A stretch of 64,000 bases of DNA, taken from Saccharothrix luteola. Lineage in GTDB: Bacteria; Actinomycetota; Actinomycetes; Mycobacteriales; Pseudonocardiaceae. Below, piece by piece: positions 34,425-44,962 of this stretch. The notes beneath the pieces were generated by a model. It had not been told where the DNA came from and did no database searches. It saw nothing but the letters and a program-made list of their open reading frames with translations. The position numbers were made by a program, and so were the translations under genes. The stretch lies in the NCBI RefSeq assembly GCF_020859565.1, contig NZ_JAJHUO010000020.1, forward strand, positions 1 through 64,000, written 5' to 3'. Every line of letters begins with the position of its first letter. Within the stretch, counting starts at the first letter, position 1.

Positions 34425-35057
34425 TCAGGAGACCTTCTTGGCCGGACCCTTGTAGTCGTTGGTGACGATCACGATGATGCCCGGCTGCGCGTTCTGGATG
34501 CCGTCGAACCGGGGCTCGACCCGGGCGTTGAGGAGTCGGGCCAGCTCGCGCGCCGAGGCTTCCTCGTCGGTGCCGGGGCGGAAGTAGACCGTGGTGGTCC
34601 AGATCGTGCCCTGGGAGTAGTTGCCCTTCTCGGCGACCTCCCAGCCGGCACTCACGACGTCGTCCGACGCGCGGGCGGCCAGGCCCTGGGTGGTGCTGTT
34701 GTTGTAGATGCGCACCGGGACCTTGGGCGTCGTGGTCACGGGCGGCGGCGGGGTGTCCGTGGTGGTCGCGCCGGGGTTGGCGGACGTCGTGGGCGCGGTG
34801 GTGCCGGCCGGCGGCGACGTCTCCGACGACGGCGGGGTGGTCGGCTCGGTGGGCGCGGACGACGTTTCGGAGCCGTCCGACGTGCCCGAAGTCGCCGACG
34901 GCGGGGTCGACTGGGCCCCGGGCGGGTTGTCGTCCGGGCCGCCGGTGAACAGGCTGACGAGGCCGACCACCAGGGCGATCACGGCCACGCCGAGCAGCGC
35001 GTAGCCCGCGGCGCGTGCGGGGTGCGCGGGTCCGGTCGGCTGTTCCGGGTTCGTCAT
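34425..35057 (-). CDS. Membrane-anchored LytR_C domain protein
   Basis: A 210-residue protein. A single membrane segment lies at about 18-40 (GYALLGVAVIALVVGLVSLF), then a 70-residue Thr/Pro/Ser linker, then a C-terminal LytR_C domain (VPVRIYNNSTTQGLAARASDDV to the end) expected outside the membrane. Such proteins accompany LytR-CpsA-Psr cell-wall enzymes, though no catalytic domain is present here. Its ATG overlaps the stop of the DUF3263 gene, forming a two-gene operon that is widely paired in actinobacteria. Function unknown. Confidence 0.82.
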   Translation of the reverse strand: MTNPEQPTGPAHPARAAGYALLGVAVIALVVGLVSLFTGGPDDNPPGAQSTPPSATSGTSDGSETSSAPTEPTTPPSSETSPPAGTTAPTTSANPGATTTDTPPPPVTTTPKVPVRIYNNSTTQGLAARASDDVVSAGWEVAEKGNYSQGTIWTTTVYFRPGTDEEASARELARLLNARVEPRFDGIQNAQPGIIVIVTNDYKGPAKKVS

Positions 35058-35350
35058 CGGCGCTCGACGCCCAGCCGCTTCGCCGCGCGGGCGCGTTGCC
35101 TGCCGGAGCGGGACCTGCGCAGTCTCTTGATCAACATCGGATCGGCGGCCAACGCCTCTTCCTTCTCGATCAACGCGTTGAGCAGCTGGTAGTAGCGCGT
35201 CGCGGACATGTCGAACAGCTCCTTGACGGCCTGTTCCTTCGCACCCGCGTACTTCCACCACTGGCGTTCGAAGGCCAGGATCTCGCGTTCCCGGTCGTTC
35301 AAACCGTCGTCCGGCCCCTCCGCCGGCGCCAGTGCCTCTGCGGCGTCCAT
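35054..35350 (-). CDS. DUF3263 domain protein
   Basis: A 98-residue basic protein. The DUF3263 core LNDREREILAFERQWWKYAGAKEQA and ATRYYQLLNALIE resembles a sigma-region-4-like helix-turn-helix, followed by an Arg-rich tail. It may bind DNA or RNA polymerase; no function is established. ATG at 35350 follows GGAG with good spacing. It is coupled to the LytR_C gene by a four-base overlap, and divergent from peptide deformylase. Confidence 0.85.
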   Translation of the reverse strand: MDAAEALAPAEGPDDGLNDREREILAFERQWWKYAGAKEQAVKELFDMSATRYYQLLNALIEKEEALAADPMLIKRLRRSRSGRQRARAAKRLGVERR

Positions 35351-35461
35351 CTGGCTCCTCAGCCGTGTCCCGTGCGTGGGTGCCATTACATCACGTGATC
35401 TTCGCGGGGAGTGGCTCATCGGTCGGCGCGTCCGATCCGACGCGCCGTTAGGCTGCACGCC

Positions 35462-36043
35462 ATGGCAGTTCACCCCATCCGGATCGCCGGAGAACCCGTG
35501 CTCCACAACCCGACCCGCCCGGTCGAGGTGTTCGACGAGTCGCTGCGCACGTTGATCGACGACATGTACGAGACGATGGCGGCGGCGCACGGTGTCGGTC
35601 TGGCGGCCAACCAGATCGGGGTCGACCTGCGGTTGTTCGTCTACGACTGCCCGGACGACGAGGGTGTGCGGCACCGGGGCGTGGTGGTGAACCCGACGTT
35701 GGAGACGTCGGACGTGCCGCTGGGGATGCCGGACCCGGACGACGATTTCGAGGGCTGCCTCTCGGCGCCCGGCGAGACGTACCCGACGGGGCGGGCGTCG
35801 TGGGCGAAGGTGACCGGGTTCGACGGTGACGGCAAGCCCGTCGAGGTGGAGGGCACCGGGTTCTTCGCGCGGTGCCTGCAGCACGAGACCGATCACCTCG
35901 ACGGGATCATCTACCTGGACCGGCTGGTGGGGCGGCACAAGCGTGCGGCGAAGAAGATGCTCAAGGCCAACGGGTGGGGTGTGCCCGGGTTGTCGTGGGA
36001 TCCGGCGACGTCGGAGGATCCGTTCGCGGACGACGAGGACTGA
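35462..36043 (+). CDS. def: Peptide deformylase
   Basis: A 193-residue metalloenzyme that removes the formyl group from new proteins. All three motifs are seen: GVGLAANQIG near 44, EGCLSAPG near 99 and QHETDHLDG near 140, giving the Cys and two His metal ligands and the catalytic Glu. An acidic C-terminal tail ends in DPFADDED. ATG at 35462 lies 17 codons into a longer frame that overlaps the divergent promoter. No fmt gene follows. Confidence 0.94.
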   Translation: MAVHPIRIAGEPVLHNPTRPVEVFDESLRTLIDDMYETMAAAHGVGLAANQIGVDLRLFVYDCPDDEGVRHRGVVVNPTLETSDVPLGMPDPDDDFEGCLSAPGETYPTGRASWAKVTGFDGDGKPVEVEGTGFFARCLQHETDHLDGIIYLDRLVGRHKRAAKKMLKANGWGVPGLSWDPATSEDPFADDED

Positions 36044-36142
36044 GGGCGCGGCGGGCGGGTCCGAGGGGGCGGCGCGAGGGGGCTCGGGTCGGGCCAGCTG
36101 GTAGCGGTTGAGTTCGGCAGGTGGTCACGCTCGAGTCCGGCT

Positions 36143-36268
36143 CGATTTGACATGGGGCCCTTACGGGCACCCCAGGCAGGCCAAAGCCGGGCAGGCCTGG
36201 CGGGAAGAGCGTCCGCCAAGCCTGCCCGGCTTCGACCAGCCTATGGCACCCGAACCCATGTCAAATCG
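36143..36268. repeat. MITE-like 126-nt inverted-repeat element
   Basis: Perfect 14-bp terminal inverted repeats, CGATTTGACATGGG at 36143-36156 and its complement at 36255-36268, enclose a 20-bp hairpin (36184-36203 with 36213-36232, one mismatch). It sits between the convergent def and pssA genes. It has no coding capacity. A bidirectional terminator or a non-autonomous mobile element would both fit. Confidence 0.6.
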
Positions 36269-36315
36269 GGCCTAGGTGGGTGCGCTGCGGGTCCGTTGTG
36301 CGGGGGTTGTCCGGG

Positions 36316-37287
36316 TTAAGGTCGATCATGGCGGCGCAAGCCGATCTGCCGCCAGCCCCGTCGCTTGCCCGGCCTTGCCTGACCGTTGGCCTCTGCGGCC
36401 ACCTGGGTCGGGTCGACCGTTCGCCGAGGCCGTCGCACGGCGCGCATCGCGGCACCCGCCACCCGACCGCCCAACGGCCGGCGCAACCCCAACCGCCGCG
36501 CGGCCACGCCGTGAGCCCGCTTGATCGCCCGCCGGTCCGCCGCGGGCACCGACCACGCCTCCGGGTGCTTCGCCAACCACCGGTACCGGCGCACCGAGTA
36601 CGGCAGGTGCGCGAGGTACACCAGCATCGCCGCGATCAACGCCACCAGCGGGAACGTGATCACCGCCGCCGCCAGCAGCCCGACCAGCACCAGCAACGGC
36701 GCGACGAAGCGCGGCGGCACCTTGATCGTCTTCACCGACAGTGTCGGGATCCGGCTCACCAGCAGCATCGCGATGCCCACGGTCCAGACCGCCACAACCG
36801 GCGGGCTGGACCACCACCCCGGCCGGCCGAGCTGCTCGTCCAGGATCAACGGCAGCAGCAGCAACAACCCGCCCGCCGGCGCGGGCACGCCGACGAAGAA
36901 CTCCTTCGCGAACGGCGGCTGCTCGACCTCCAGCAGCGTGTTGAACCGCGCCAACCGCAGCACCATGCAGACCGCGAAGATCAACGCGACGACCCAGCCC
37001 TCGCGACCCGGGTCGAACTTCCACACGTAGATCACCAGCGCGGGCGCGACGCCGAACGAGATCGCGTCCGCCAGCGAGTCGAGCTCGGCACCCATCTTGC
37101 TGGTCGCGTCGAGCAACCGGGCGATCCGCCCGTCCAACCCGTCGAACACGGCCGCCGCCGCGATCGAGCCGATCGCCGCCCCGTAGAACCCGCCGATCGC
37201 GAAGTGCACGGCCGACAGCCCGGCGCACATCGCGAGGACCGTGATGGCGTTCGGCAGCAGCCTGATCCCCGGCCCGCTGGGAGCCAT
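36316..37287 (-). CDS. pssA: CDP-diacylglycerol-serine O-phosphatidyltransferase
   Basis: A 323-residue membrane enzyme with about seven hydrophobic segments and the CDP-alcohol phosphotransferase motif DGLDGRIAR...GAELDSLAD near residues 50-75. It makes phosphatidylserine from CDP-diacylglycerol. The last 80 residues form a basic, Arg-rich cytoplasmic tail, longer than in many homologues. It starts just after psd on the same strand, so the pair makes phosphatidylethanolamine. Confidence 0.9.
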   Translation of the reverse strand: MAPSGPGIRLLPNAITVLAMCAGLSAVHFAIGGFYGAAIGSIAAAAVFDGLDGRIARLLDATSKMGAELDSLADAISFGVAPALVIYVWKFDPGREGWVVALIFAVCMVLRLARFNTLLEVEQPPFAKEFFVGVPAPAGGLLLLLPLILDEQLGRPGWWSSPPVVAVWTVGIAMLLVSRIPTLSVKTIKVPPRFVAPLLVLVGLLAAAVITFPLVALIAAMLVYLAHLPYSVRRYRWLAKHPEAWSVPAADRRAIKRAHGVAARRLGLRRPLGGRVAGAAMRAVRRPRRTVDPTQVAAEANGQARPGKRRGWRQIGLRRHDRP

Positions 37288-37291
37288 CCGC

Positions 37292-38005
37292 TCAGCCCTC
37301 CGCGGGTAGCTCGGCCAGCACGGTCTCGCCGCCGATCGTGCGCTGCCCGGCCTCCACCAGCACGCGGCTGCCGGTCGGCACGTACAGGTCGACCCGCGAG
37401 CCGAACCGGATCAGGCCGTAGGTCTGCCCGACCGCCACCTTGTCGCCCTCGACGACCTCGCACACGATCCGCCGCGCCACCAGGCCCGCGATCTGCACGA
37501 CCACCACGTCGTGCCCGGACGGCGTGGTCAGCCACACCGTGTTGCGCTCGTTGTCGTCGCTGGCCTTGTCCAGGTCGGCGGACAGGAACTTCCCGGGCCG
37601 GTACGACACCTGCCGCACCAGGCCGGGCACGGGCACGCGCTGCACGTGCACGTCGAACACCGACAGGAACACGCTGATCCGGGTCATCGGCGTGGTGCCG
37701 AGCCCGAGCTCGGCGGGCGGCACGGCCTCGACCACGTGCGACACGGTGCCGTCGGCCGGTGCGACCGCGACGCCGGGCCGGGTGGGCGTGGCCCGCTTGG
37801 GCTCGCGGAAGAACCACGCGACCCACGCGGTCAGCAGGCCGCCCACGACACCGGCGCGCTTGGAGTAGCGGCGCAGCAGCAGTGTCGCGACGGCGGCGCC
37901 CGCCACGAAGGGACGGCCCGCGGGGTGCATCGGGGGGACGATCCCCTGGGCGAGCTCGAGGAAGTGGGAGACGGCACCACTGTGCTTGTCGCGATCGAGG
38001 GTCAT
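37292..38005 (-). CDS. psd: Phosphatidylserine decarboxylase
   Basis: A 237-residue proenzyme of the short bacterial type. The RFGSRVDLYVP site near Ser203 is where self-cleavage makes the pyruvoyl group and splits beta and alpha chains. N-terminal hydrophobic residues anchor it to the membrane. It converts phosphatidylserine to phosphatidylethanolamine and is followed by pssA four bases later. Confidence 0.92.
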   Translation of the reverse strand: MTLDRDKHSGAVSHFLELAQGIVPPMHPAGRPFVAGAAVATLLLRRYSKRAGVVGGLLTAWVAWFFREPKRATPTRPGVAVAPADGTVSHVVEAVPPAELGLGTTPMTRISVFLSVFDVHVQRVPVPGLVRQVSYRPGKFLSADLDKASDDNERNTVWLTTPSGHDVVVVQIAGLVARRIVCEVVEGDKVAVGQTYGLIRFGSRVDLYVPTGSRVLVEAGQRTIGGETVLAELPAEG

Positions 38006-38180
38006 GGCTCTTCCGTGTCAGGGCAGTGCTTCCGGCCCGCCACACGCTACGCGGCTCCGCCGGCCCGCGTCCGGCCCGCCCGTGCGTCCCCCGACGAACG
38101 CACGGACCGGCCGGAACCGCGATCACCCCCAGTGTAAGCCGCGTCACAGCGGTGATCAATGGCGCAGCGTCAGATCGATG

Positions 38181-39395
38181 TCACTCTCCGTGCAGGAGGC
38201 GCACCGTCACCTCGGCGCCCTCCGCGAGCTCCGTGACGTCCTCCGGCACCTCGATCAGGCAGTCGCTGACCGCCAACGCCGACAGCAGGTGCGAGCCCGG
38301 CCCGCCGACGGGCGTCACCACGCGCCCCGACTCCGGGTCGTACGCGCCCCGCCGGAACTGCGTGCGCCCCGCAGGCGACGTGAGCGCCGCGCTCAACCGG
38401 GCCGCCGCCATCGGCCGCTCCACCCGGGCGAACCCCATCGCGGCACGCAGCGCGGGCCGGATGAACACCTCGAACGACACCTGCGCGCTCACCGGGTTCC
38501 CGGGCAGCGTCGCCACCGCCATCCCCTGGTAGCGCCCCGCGCCCTGCGGCCCGCCCGGCTGCATCGCGACCTTCGTGAATTCCACGCCGCGCCCGGTGAA
38601 CGCGTCCTTCACCACCTCGTACGCCCCCGCGCTCACGCCACCGGACGTGAGCAGCAGGTCCACCGACGCCAGCCGCGGCGCGATGGCCGCGTGGAACTGC
38701 TCGACGTCGTCCGGCACGAACCGCAGCAGCTCCGCCTCGCCGCCCGCCTCGCGCACCGCCGCGGCCAGCATCACGCCGTTCGACTCGTAGATCTGCCCCG
38801 GCCCCAGCGCCACACCCGGCCCGACCAGCTCGGAGCCCGTCGACAGCACCAGCACCCGCGGCCTGCGCCGCACCGGCAACGAGCCGAAGCCCAGCGCCGC
38901 CGCCAACCCCAGCTGCGCCGGACCGAGCGTCACGCCCGCGCGCAGCACCGTCGTGCCCACGGCCACGTCGTCCGCCATCCGCCGCACGTTCTGACCCACC
39001 GCCACCGGCCGGTCGACCCGCACCACCGACGTGCCGCCGTCGGTCCACTCCACCTGCACGACGGCGTCCGCACCGGCCGGCACCGGCGCGCCCGTCATGA
39101 TCCGGTGCGCCGTGCCCGCCGCCAGCGGCGCCGACGCGGGCCGCCCCGCCGGGATGTCGTCGGCCACCGGCAACTCCACCGGGACCGACGCCACGTCGGC
39201 CGAGCGCACCGCGTAACCGTCCATCGCCGAGTTGTCGAACGGCGGCAGCGGCACCGTCGCGACCAGGTCCTCGGCGAGCACCAGGCCCAGGCAGTCGGCC
39301 ACCGGCGAGTGCACCACCGGCATCGCCCCGACCAGCCCGGCGACGCGGGCCTTGTGATCAGCGACTCGGGTCAGCGTGTTCGACACGCGCCCCAT
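38181..39395 (-). CDS. moeA: Molybdopterin molybdenumtransferase
   Basis: A 404-residue MoeA/gephyrin-type protein. It has PLPPFDNSAMDGYAV near 50, VLSTGSELV near 190, DLLLTSGGVSAGAYE and ATLPGNPVSAQVSFEVFI, which bind adenylyl-molybdopterin and molybdate. It inserts Mo into the cofactor, used for example by the molybdenum hydroxylase at 57-64 kb. ATG at 39395 is chosen; GTG at 39386 has better ribosome-site spacing and is also possible. Confidence 0.92.
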   Translation of the reverse strand: MGRVSNTLTRVADHKARVAGLVGAMPVVHSPVADCLGLVLAEDLVATVPLPPFDNSAMDGYAVRSADVASVPVELPVADDIPAGRPASAPLAAGTAHRIMTGAPVPAGADAVVQVEWTDGGTSVVRVDRPVAVGQNVRRMADDVAVGTTVLRAGVTLGPAQLGLAAALGFGSLPVRRRPRVLVLSTGSELVGPGVALGPGQIYESNGVMLAAAVREAGGEAELLRFVPDDVEQFHAAIAPRLASVDLLLTSGGVSAGAYEVVKDAFTGRGVEFTKVAMQPGGPQGAGRYQGMAVATLPGNPVSAQVSFEVFIRPALRAAMGFARVERPMAAARLSAALTSPAGRTQFRRGAYDPESGRVVTPVGGPGSHLLSALAVSDCLIEVPEDVTELAEGAEVTVRLLHGE

Positions 39396-39449
39396 CCTGC
39401 CGCGCCCGTGGCAGACTGCTCCAACCGGCTGATCACGACAGGGGGAAAG

Positions 39450-40094
39450 TTGCAGGTCCGGACCCGCCACACCCCCACGTTCGGGGTGGCCCGACTCGTC
39501 CTGGCACCCGGTGAACCGGTGGTGGTCGAGCGCTCCTCGGTGCTCGCGACCAGCTACGGCATCACAGTCGACGGCCGCACCAAGTCGCCCGGCGTCAGCG
39601 CCGCGCTGTGCACCGCCGGCCCCGAAGGCGGCTGGGTGGACGTCGCGCCGCCCCTGCCCGGCGACCTGCACGTGCTCGAACTCGACGCCACGACCGGCTG
39701 GTGCGTCTCCCGCGACAGCTGGCTCGCCTGCGCCGCCACCGCCCGCCTCGACCCGTCCGCGCCGCCCGTGCGCGCGCTGCACGGCGGCGACCACGGCTTC
39801 CTCACCTACGCGTTCGGCACCGGGCCCGTCGTGCTCAGCTGCTACGGCACGCTCGACGTGGTCACCCTCGAACCGGGCGAACTGGTCACCCTCGCCGGCG
39901 GCCACGTGGTCGCGTTCGCCGACACCGTGCAGTGCCGGCTGCGCGCCGTTTCCCCCGACGCGCCCCAATCCGTGCGGAATGGCGAAGGACTCGTCCTCGA
40001 CTTCGCCGGACCCGGTCTGGTGCTCACCCGGACCCGCAGCCCGCGCGGACTCGTCAGTTGGTTGCGCGACAACGGATTCAGCGCGCGCTCATGA
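39450..40094 (+). CDS. AIM24 family protein
   Basis: A 214-residue protein starting at TTG after GGGGGAAAG. It begins QVRTRHTPTFGVARLVLAPGEPV and continues as repeated beta strands with regular Gly-turns, the TRAP-like beta-barrel pattern of AIM24/TIM16-like proteins. In bacteria the role is unknown. No membrane segment or catalytic motif is visible. It is divergent from moeA with a 54-base gap. Confidence 0.7.
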   Translation: MQVRTRHTPTFGVARLVLAPGEPVVVERSSVLATSYGITVDGRTKSPGVSAALCTAGPEGGWVDVAPPLPGDLHVLELDATTGWCVSRDSWLACAATARLDPSAPPVRALHGGDHGFLTYAFGTGPVVLSCYGTLDVVTLEPGELVTLAGGHVVAFADTVQCRLRAVSPDAPQSVRNGEGLVLDFAGPGLVLTRTRSPRGLVSWLRDNGFSARS

Positions 40095-40174
40095 CTCCAT
40101 AAGGAGGTATCGGCGAACCCCCTCGTGCCTCTAGCGTGGCGGTTTGCTCAAGGTATTTCTCGAAGGAGGACGTC

Positions 40175-40381
40175 TTGGCTGTCGGCACGGTCAAGTGGTT
40201 CAACTCGGAGAAGGGGTACGGATTCATCGCCGCCGACGGCGGGCCCGATGTGTTCGTGCACTACTCGGCGATCCAGATGGAAGGCTTCCGGACGCTGGCC
40301 GAGGGCGACCGCGTGGAGTTCGAGATCCAGGCGGGGCGCGACGGCCGCAGCCAGGCATCGGACGTGCGGAAGGCATCGTGA
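40175..40381 (+). CDS. Cold shock domain protein
   Basis: A 68-residue CspA-fold protein with the RNA-binding motifs KWFNSEKGYGFI (RNP1 region) and DVFVHYSAI (RNP2 region). It should bind single-stranded nucleic acid and act as RNA chaperone. The start is TTG at 40175, eight bases after GGAGGA. The leader carries a further TAAGGAGG at about 40100, not needed for this start. Confidence 0.93.
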   Translation: MAVGTVKWFNSEKGYGFIAADGGPDVFVHYSAIQMEGFRTLAEGDRVEFEIQAGRDGRSQASDVRKAS

Positions 40382-40504
40382 CCTCCGCCCGACCCGTCAC
40401 CCGGCGGGTCGGGCGTCCTTCCCCCGGCGCGTCCGGCGGTCCGTTTGCTCCGTTTGCCGGGAACCCCGTGTAAGTCCCTGTACGCGGACGTTAGGCTCCG
40501 TCGC

Positions 40505-41746
40505 GTGTCGGAGGACCTGAGCGGGCGACGGTTGGGCCACTACCGGATCGACGGGGTGCTCGGCCGCGGTGGCATGAGCGTGACCTACAAGGCCACGGAC
40601 GTCAGGCTCGGTCGCAAGGTCGCCCTGAAGGTCATCGGCGAGCACCTCACCGCGGACGCCGAGTTCCGGGAGCGGTTCGTCGACGAGGCGCGCAACACCT
40701 CGGCGATCGACCACGCCAACATCGTGCCGCTCTACGACTTCGACGAGGTCGACGGGCTGCTCTACATCGCCATGCGGCTGGTCGACGGCCAGGACCTCGC
40801 CAGCCACATCAAGGACGGCCCGCTCTCGCCCGCGCGCACCCTGACGCTGCTCGGCCAGGTCGCCGAAGCGCTCGACATGCTGCACGGCAAGGGCCTGGTC
40901 CACCTCGACGTGAAACCGGCCAACGTGCTGGTCACGACCAAGGAAGCCGCGGGCGAGCACGTCTACCTCGCCGACTTCGGCCTCACCCGCCGCGGCGCGA
41001 CCGGGCACCGCACCCGCACCGGAGACTTCCTCGGCTCACCCACCTACGCCGCGCCCGAGCACCTGCGCGGCGAACCGCTCGACGGCCGCACCGACCAGTA
41101 CGCGCTCGCGTGCATGGTGTTCGCGTGCCTGTCCGGGCGGCCGCCGTTCCAGGGCGGTGTGCAGGACGTCATCCAGGGGCACCTCGGCGCGGAGATCCCG
41201 CCGTTGACCTCGATGGTGTCGCTGCCGCCCGCCATCGACGACGTGCTGCGCAAGGGCACCTCCAAGGACCCGAACCAGCGGTACGGCTCGTGCGCGGAGC
41301 TCATCGCCGCGGCGCGCGTCGCGCTCCAGGGCGCGCCCCAAGGGGCCCCGCCGCCCCGCCGCACGGACTCCGGCGCGGTGCCGATGGGCCCGCAGACCGG
41401 CGGCGTGCCCGTGGCCCAGCAGCCGGGCGGCCCGTACCGGCAGCAGCCCTACCAGCAGCAACAGCCGCCCGGGTTCCTGCACGAGCCCGTGCGGTTGCGC
41501 CCGCCCGCGCAGGTCGGCGCGAGCGCGTTCACCACGTCCGCCAAGTCGCGGCCGGCGTGGGTCGCGCCCGTGCTCGCCGGCGCGGTCGCGATCGTGCTCA
41601 TCGTCATCCTCGTGGTGATCCTCACGCCGAAGGATGAACCTCCGCGCCCCAGCGGCAACGGCGGCACGAGCCGATCCATCGAGGTCGGGGGCACGACGAG
41701 CAAGAAACCGCTGCCCACCAGCGTGCCCGTCCGCACGTCCCGTTGA
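40505..41746 (+). CDS. Membrane Ser/Thr protein kinase
   Basis: A 413-residue Hanks-type kinase. The catalytic domain (about 8-275) has LGRGGMSVTYKA, VALKVIG, HLDVKPANVLV, DFGLTRRG and APEHLRG. The usual HRD is HLD, so the arginine that senses activation-loop phosphorylation is missing. A Pro/Gln-rich linker leads to one membrane helix (about 355-378) and a short outside Thr-rich tail without PASTA domains. GTG at 40505 gives the standard N-terminus. It ends just before the groEL promoter. Confidence 0.9.
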   Translation: MSEDLSGRRLGHYRIDGVLGRGGMSVTYKATDVRLGRKVALKVIGEHLTADAEFRERFVDEARNTSAIDHANIVPLYDFDEVDGLLYIAMRLVDGQDLASHIKDGPLSPARTLTLLGQVAEALDMLHGKGLVHLDVKPANVLVTTKEAAGEHVYLADFGLTRRGATGHRTRTGDFLGSPTYAAPEHLRGEPLDGRTDQYALACMVFACLSGRPPFQGGVQDVIQGHLGAEIPPLTSMVSLPPAIDDVLRKGTSKDPNQRYGSCAELIAAARVALQGAPQGAPPPRRTDSGAVPMGPQTGGVPVAQQPGGPYRQQPYQQQQPPGFLHEPVRLRPPAQVGASAFTTSAKSRPAWVAPVLAGAVAIVLIVILVVILTPKDEPPRPSGNGGTSRSIEVGGTTSKKPLPTSVPVRTSR

Positions 41747-41755
41747 CCAGCTCTT

Positions 41756-41782
41756 CTTGCACTCTCCTCCGTCGAGTGCTAA
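41756..41782 (+). promoter_or_regulatory. CIRCE element 1 before groEL
   Basis: CTTGCACTC, nine bases, then GAGTGCTAA: the HrcA-binding inverted repeat with one mismatch in the left arm. Confidence 0.9.
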
Positions 41783-41790
41783 ACACGGTG

Positions 41791-41817
41791 TTGGCACTCG
41801 GAACACCTGAGTGCCAA
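41791..41817 (+). promoter_or_regulatory. CIRCE element 2 before groEL
   Basis: TTGGCACTC, nine bases, then GAGTGCCAA: a perfect symmetric variant of the HrcA site eight bases after the first copy. Double CIRCE implies tight heat-shock repression by HrcA. Confidence 0.93.
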
Positions 41818-41962
41818 CACGCAGGCTGGGACGGTGAGGCCCGTCCCCTGTTGGGGGCTGGTCGTCCGTCGCGGGCACCGAGCCTGGCCGAAGCACCGTG
41901 TTCCGCTGTGGGCGCGAGCCCCCAGTGGCCCCATTCGTAATCAGGCGGAGGAACACACCGCA

Positions 41963-43585
<1,623 letters not shown>

Positions 43586-43626
43586 TCGACCGGGTCACCT
43601 GACCCAGGTTCGATCGGCTGAAGTCA

Positions 43627-43665
43627 CGAAGGGCCCGGTTCGCCTCTGGCGAACCGGGCCCTTCG
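43627..43665 (+). terminator. groEL terminator
   Basis: A perfect 18-bp stem (43627-43644 with 43648-43665) with a TCT loop, 41 bases after the groEL stop. Confidence 0.9.
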
Positions 43666-44136
43666 CCGTGCCCACCTGCGGTGAGATGGAGGCCACGGGG
43701 CCCAGCCGGGCAATGGGTCACACAATCGGGTGAGATCAACCAAAAAGTGTACGGAAACACCGTTACCGCCCCTCGGTTATAACGAGACGGAACCCCGAAC
43801 CACCCCACCTGCCTCCACACCCACCCGCCTCACACCGCCCACCTGCCTCCGCCGCCCATCGCCCAACCTGCCCACCGCCGAACTCGCTCCGCCCGCCTCA
43901 CCGCTCACCAGCCGCCCCCGACACCGCATCTGCGCCCCGAGCGCTGCCAAGCCCAGCGGCCGCCCAGCCGCTCAGCCGGCTAGGCGCCCAGCCCTGTCCC
44001 CGGTCGTCAGCCCGAACCCGGCAGCTGCGGCCGGCCGGTCCGGAGCCGGACCCGCACACCGCTTGCCCGCACATCGCTTGCCCGCCACGGCTTGCCCGAC
44101 ACCGTTCGCCCGGACTCGACGACTGGAGCTGACCAC
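43666..44136. other. AT-richer island then C-rich tract with 15-nt repeats
   Basis: After a short AT-richer stretch (about 43730-43795, with CCGTTACCGCC at 43761) the plus strand becomes C-dominated to 44110, as in 31741-32185. Near its end, degenerate 14-15-nt units (CGCTTGCCCGCACA-like) repeat four times at about 44050-44110. I see no gene; the promoter of the next gene should be at the right end. Confidence 0.5.
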
Positions 44137-44916
44137 GTGCTCATCGCGCACTTGAGCGACCCGCACCTGCGGACCGATGCGTTGGCTGCCGAACCGGCCG
44201 CGTCGTTGCACCGCGCGTTGGGGAGGGTGCTCGCCCTGGATCCGCGGCCCGACTGCGTGGTCATCACCGGCGACCTCACCGAGCACGGGCGGGTCGGGGA
44301 GTATTCGCAGTTGCGGGAGGTGATCGGGGCGTTCCCGTTGCCGCTGCACCTGACCACCGGCAACCACGACAACCCGGCGGCGCTGCTCGAGGTGTTCGGG
44401 GGATCGCCGTTCCTCGGCGGCGGGTCGTCGACGCACTACGCGGTCGCGCACGCGGGGTTCACGGTGATCGCGCTCGACTCCTGGGTGGCGGACAGTCCGG
44501 CCGGGCACGTCGGTGACGAGCAGTTGTCGTGGCTGGACGACGTGCTCGCCCAGCGGCCCGACGTGCCGGCGTTCGTCTGCCTGCACCACCCGCCGGTGGC
44601 GGTCGGTGTTCCGTTCCTCGACGGCATGCGGCTGGACGACGGGCCGGCGCTGGGTGCGGTCCTCGCCCGGCACGGCAACGTCGCCCGCGTCCTGGCCGGG
44701 CACGTGCACCGGGCGATCAGCGTGCCGTTCGCGGGCACGGCGGTGGCCGTCGCGCCCAGCACCTACCGCCAGACGTCGCTGACGCTGCGCGCCGACCGGC
44801 AGATCGGGTACCTCGCGGAGCCGACCGGGTTCCTGCTGCACGTCGCGACCGAGTCCGGGTTCGCCACGCACACGGTTGCGGTCAGTGATGCGGGGGCGCT
44901 GATCGGGGGGTTCTGA
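44137..44916 (+). CDS. Calcineurin-like metallophosphoesterase (CpdA/GpdQ type)
   Basis: A 259-residue phosphodiesterase with all five metal motifs: HLSDPHL at the start, GDLTEHG near 45, TGNHDN near 77, LHHPPV near 150 and AGHVHR near 190. Similar proteins split 3',5'-cyclic nucleotides or glycerophosphodiesters in the cytoplasm. GTG at 44137 is preferred because the natural fold starts there; GGAG lies ten bases ahead. Isolated gene, convergent with the CHAT gene. Confidence 0.88.
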   Translation: MLIAHLSDPHLRTDALAAEPAASLHRALGRVLALDPRPDCVVITGDLTEHGRVGEYSQLREVIGAFPLPLHLTTGNHDNPAALLEVFGGSPFLGGGSSTHYAVAHAGFTVIALDSWVADSPAGHVGDEQLSWLDDVLAQRPDVPAFVCLHHPPVAVGVPFLDGMRLDDGPALGAVLARHGNVARVLAGHVHRAISVPFAGTAVAVAPSTYRQTSLTLRADRQIGYLAEPTGFLLHVATESGFATHTVAVSDAGALIGGF

Positions 44917-44962
44917 GGGGGAGGAATTCGCCTGGTCGGGTGGGGTGGTGGTGGCAGAAAGT

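Noticed and set aside
39386..39395. Definite choice of the moeA start
   Set aside because: ATG 39395 and GTG 39386 are both plausible, so no start-codon claim is made beyond preference.
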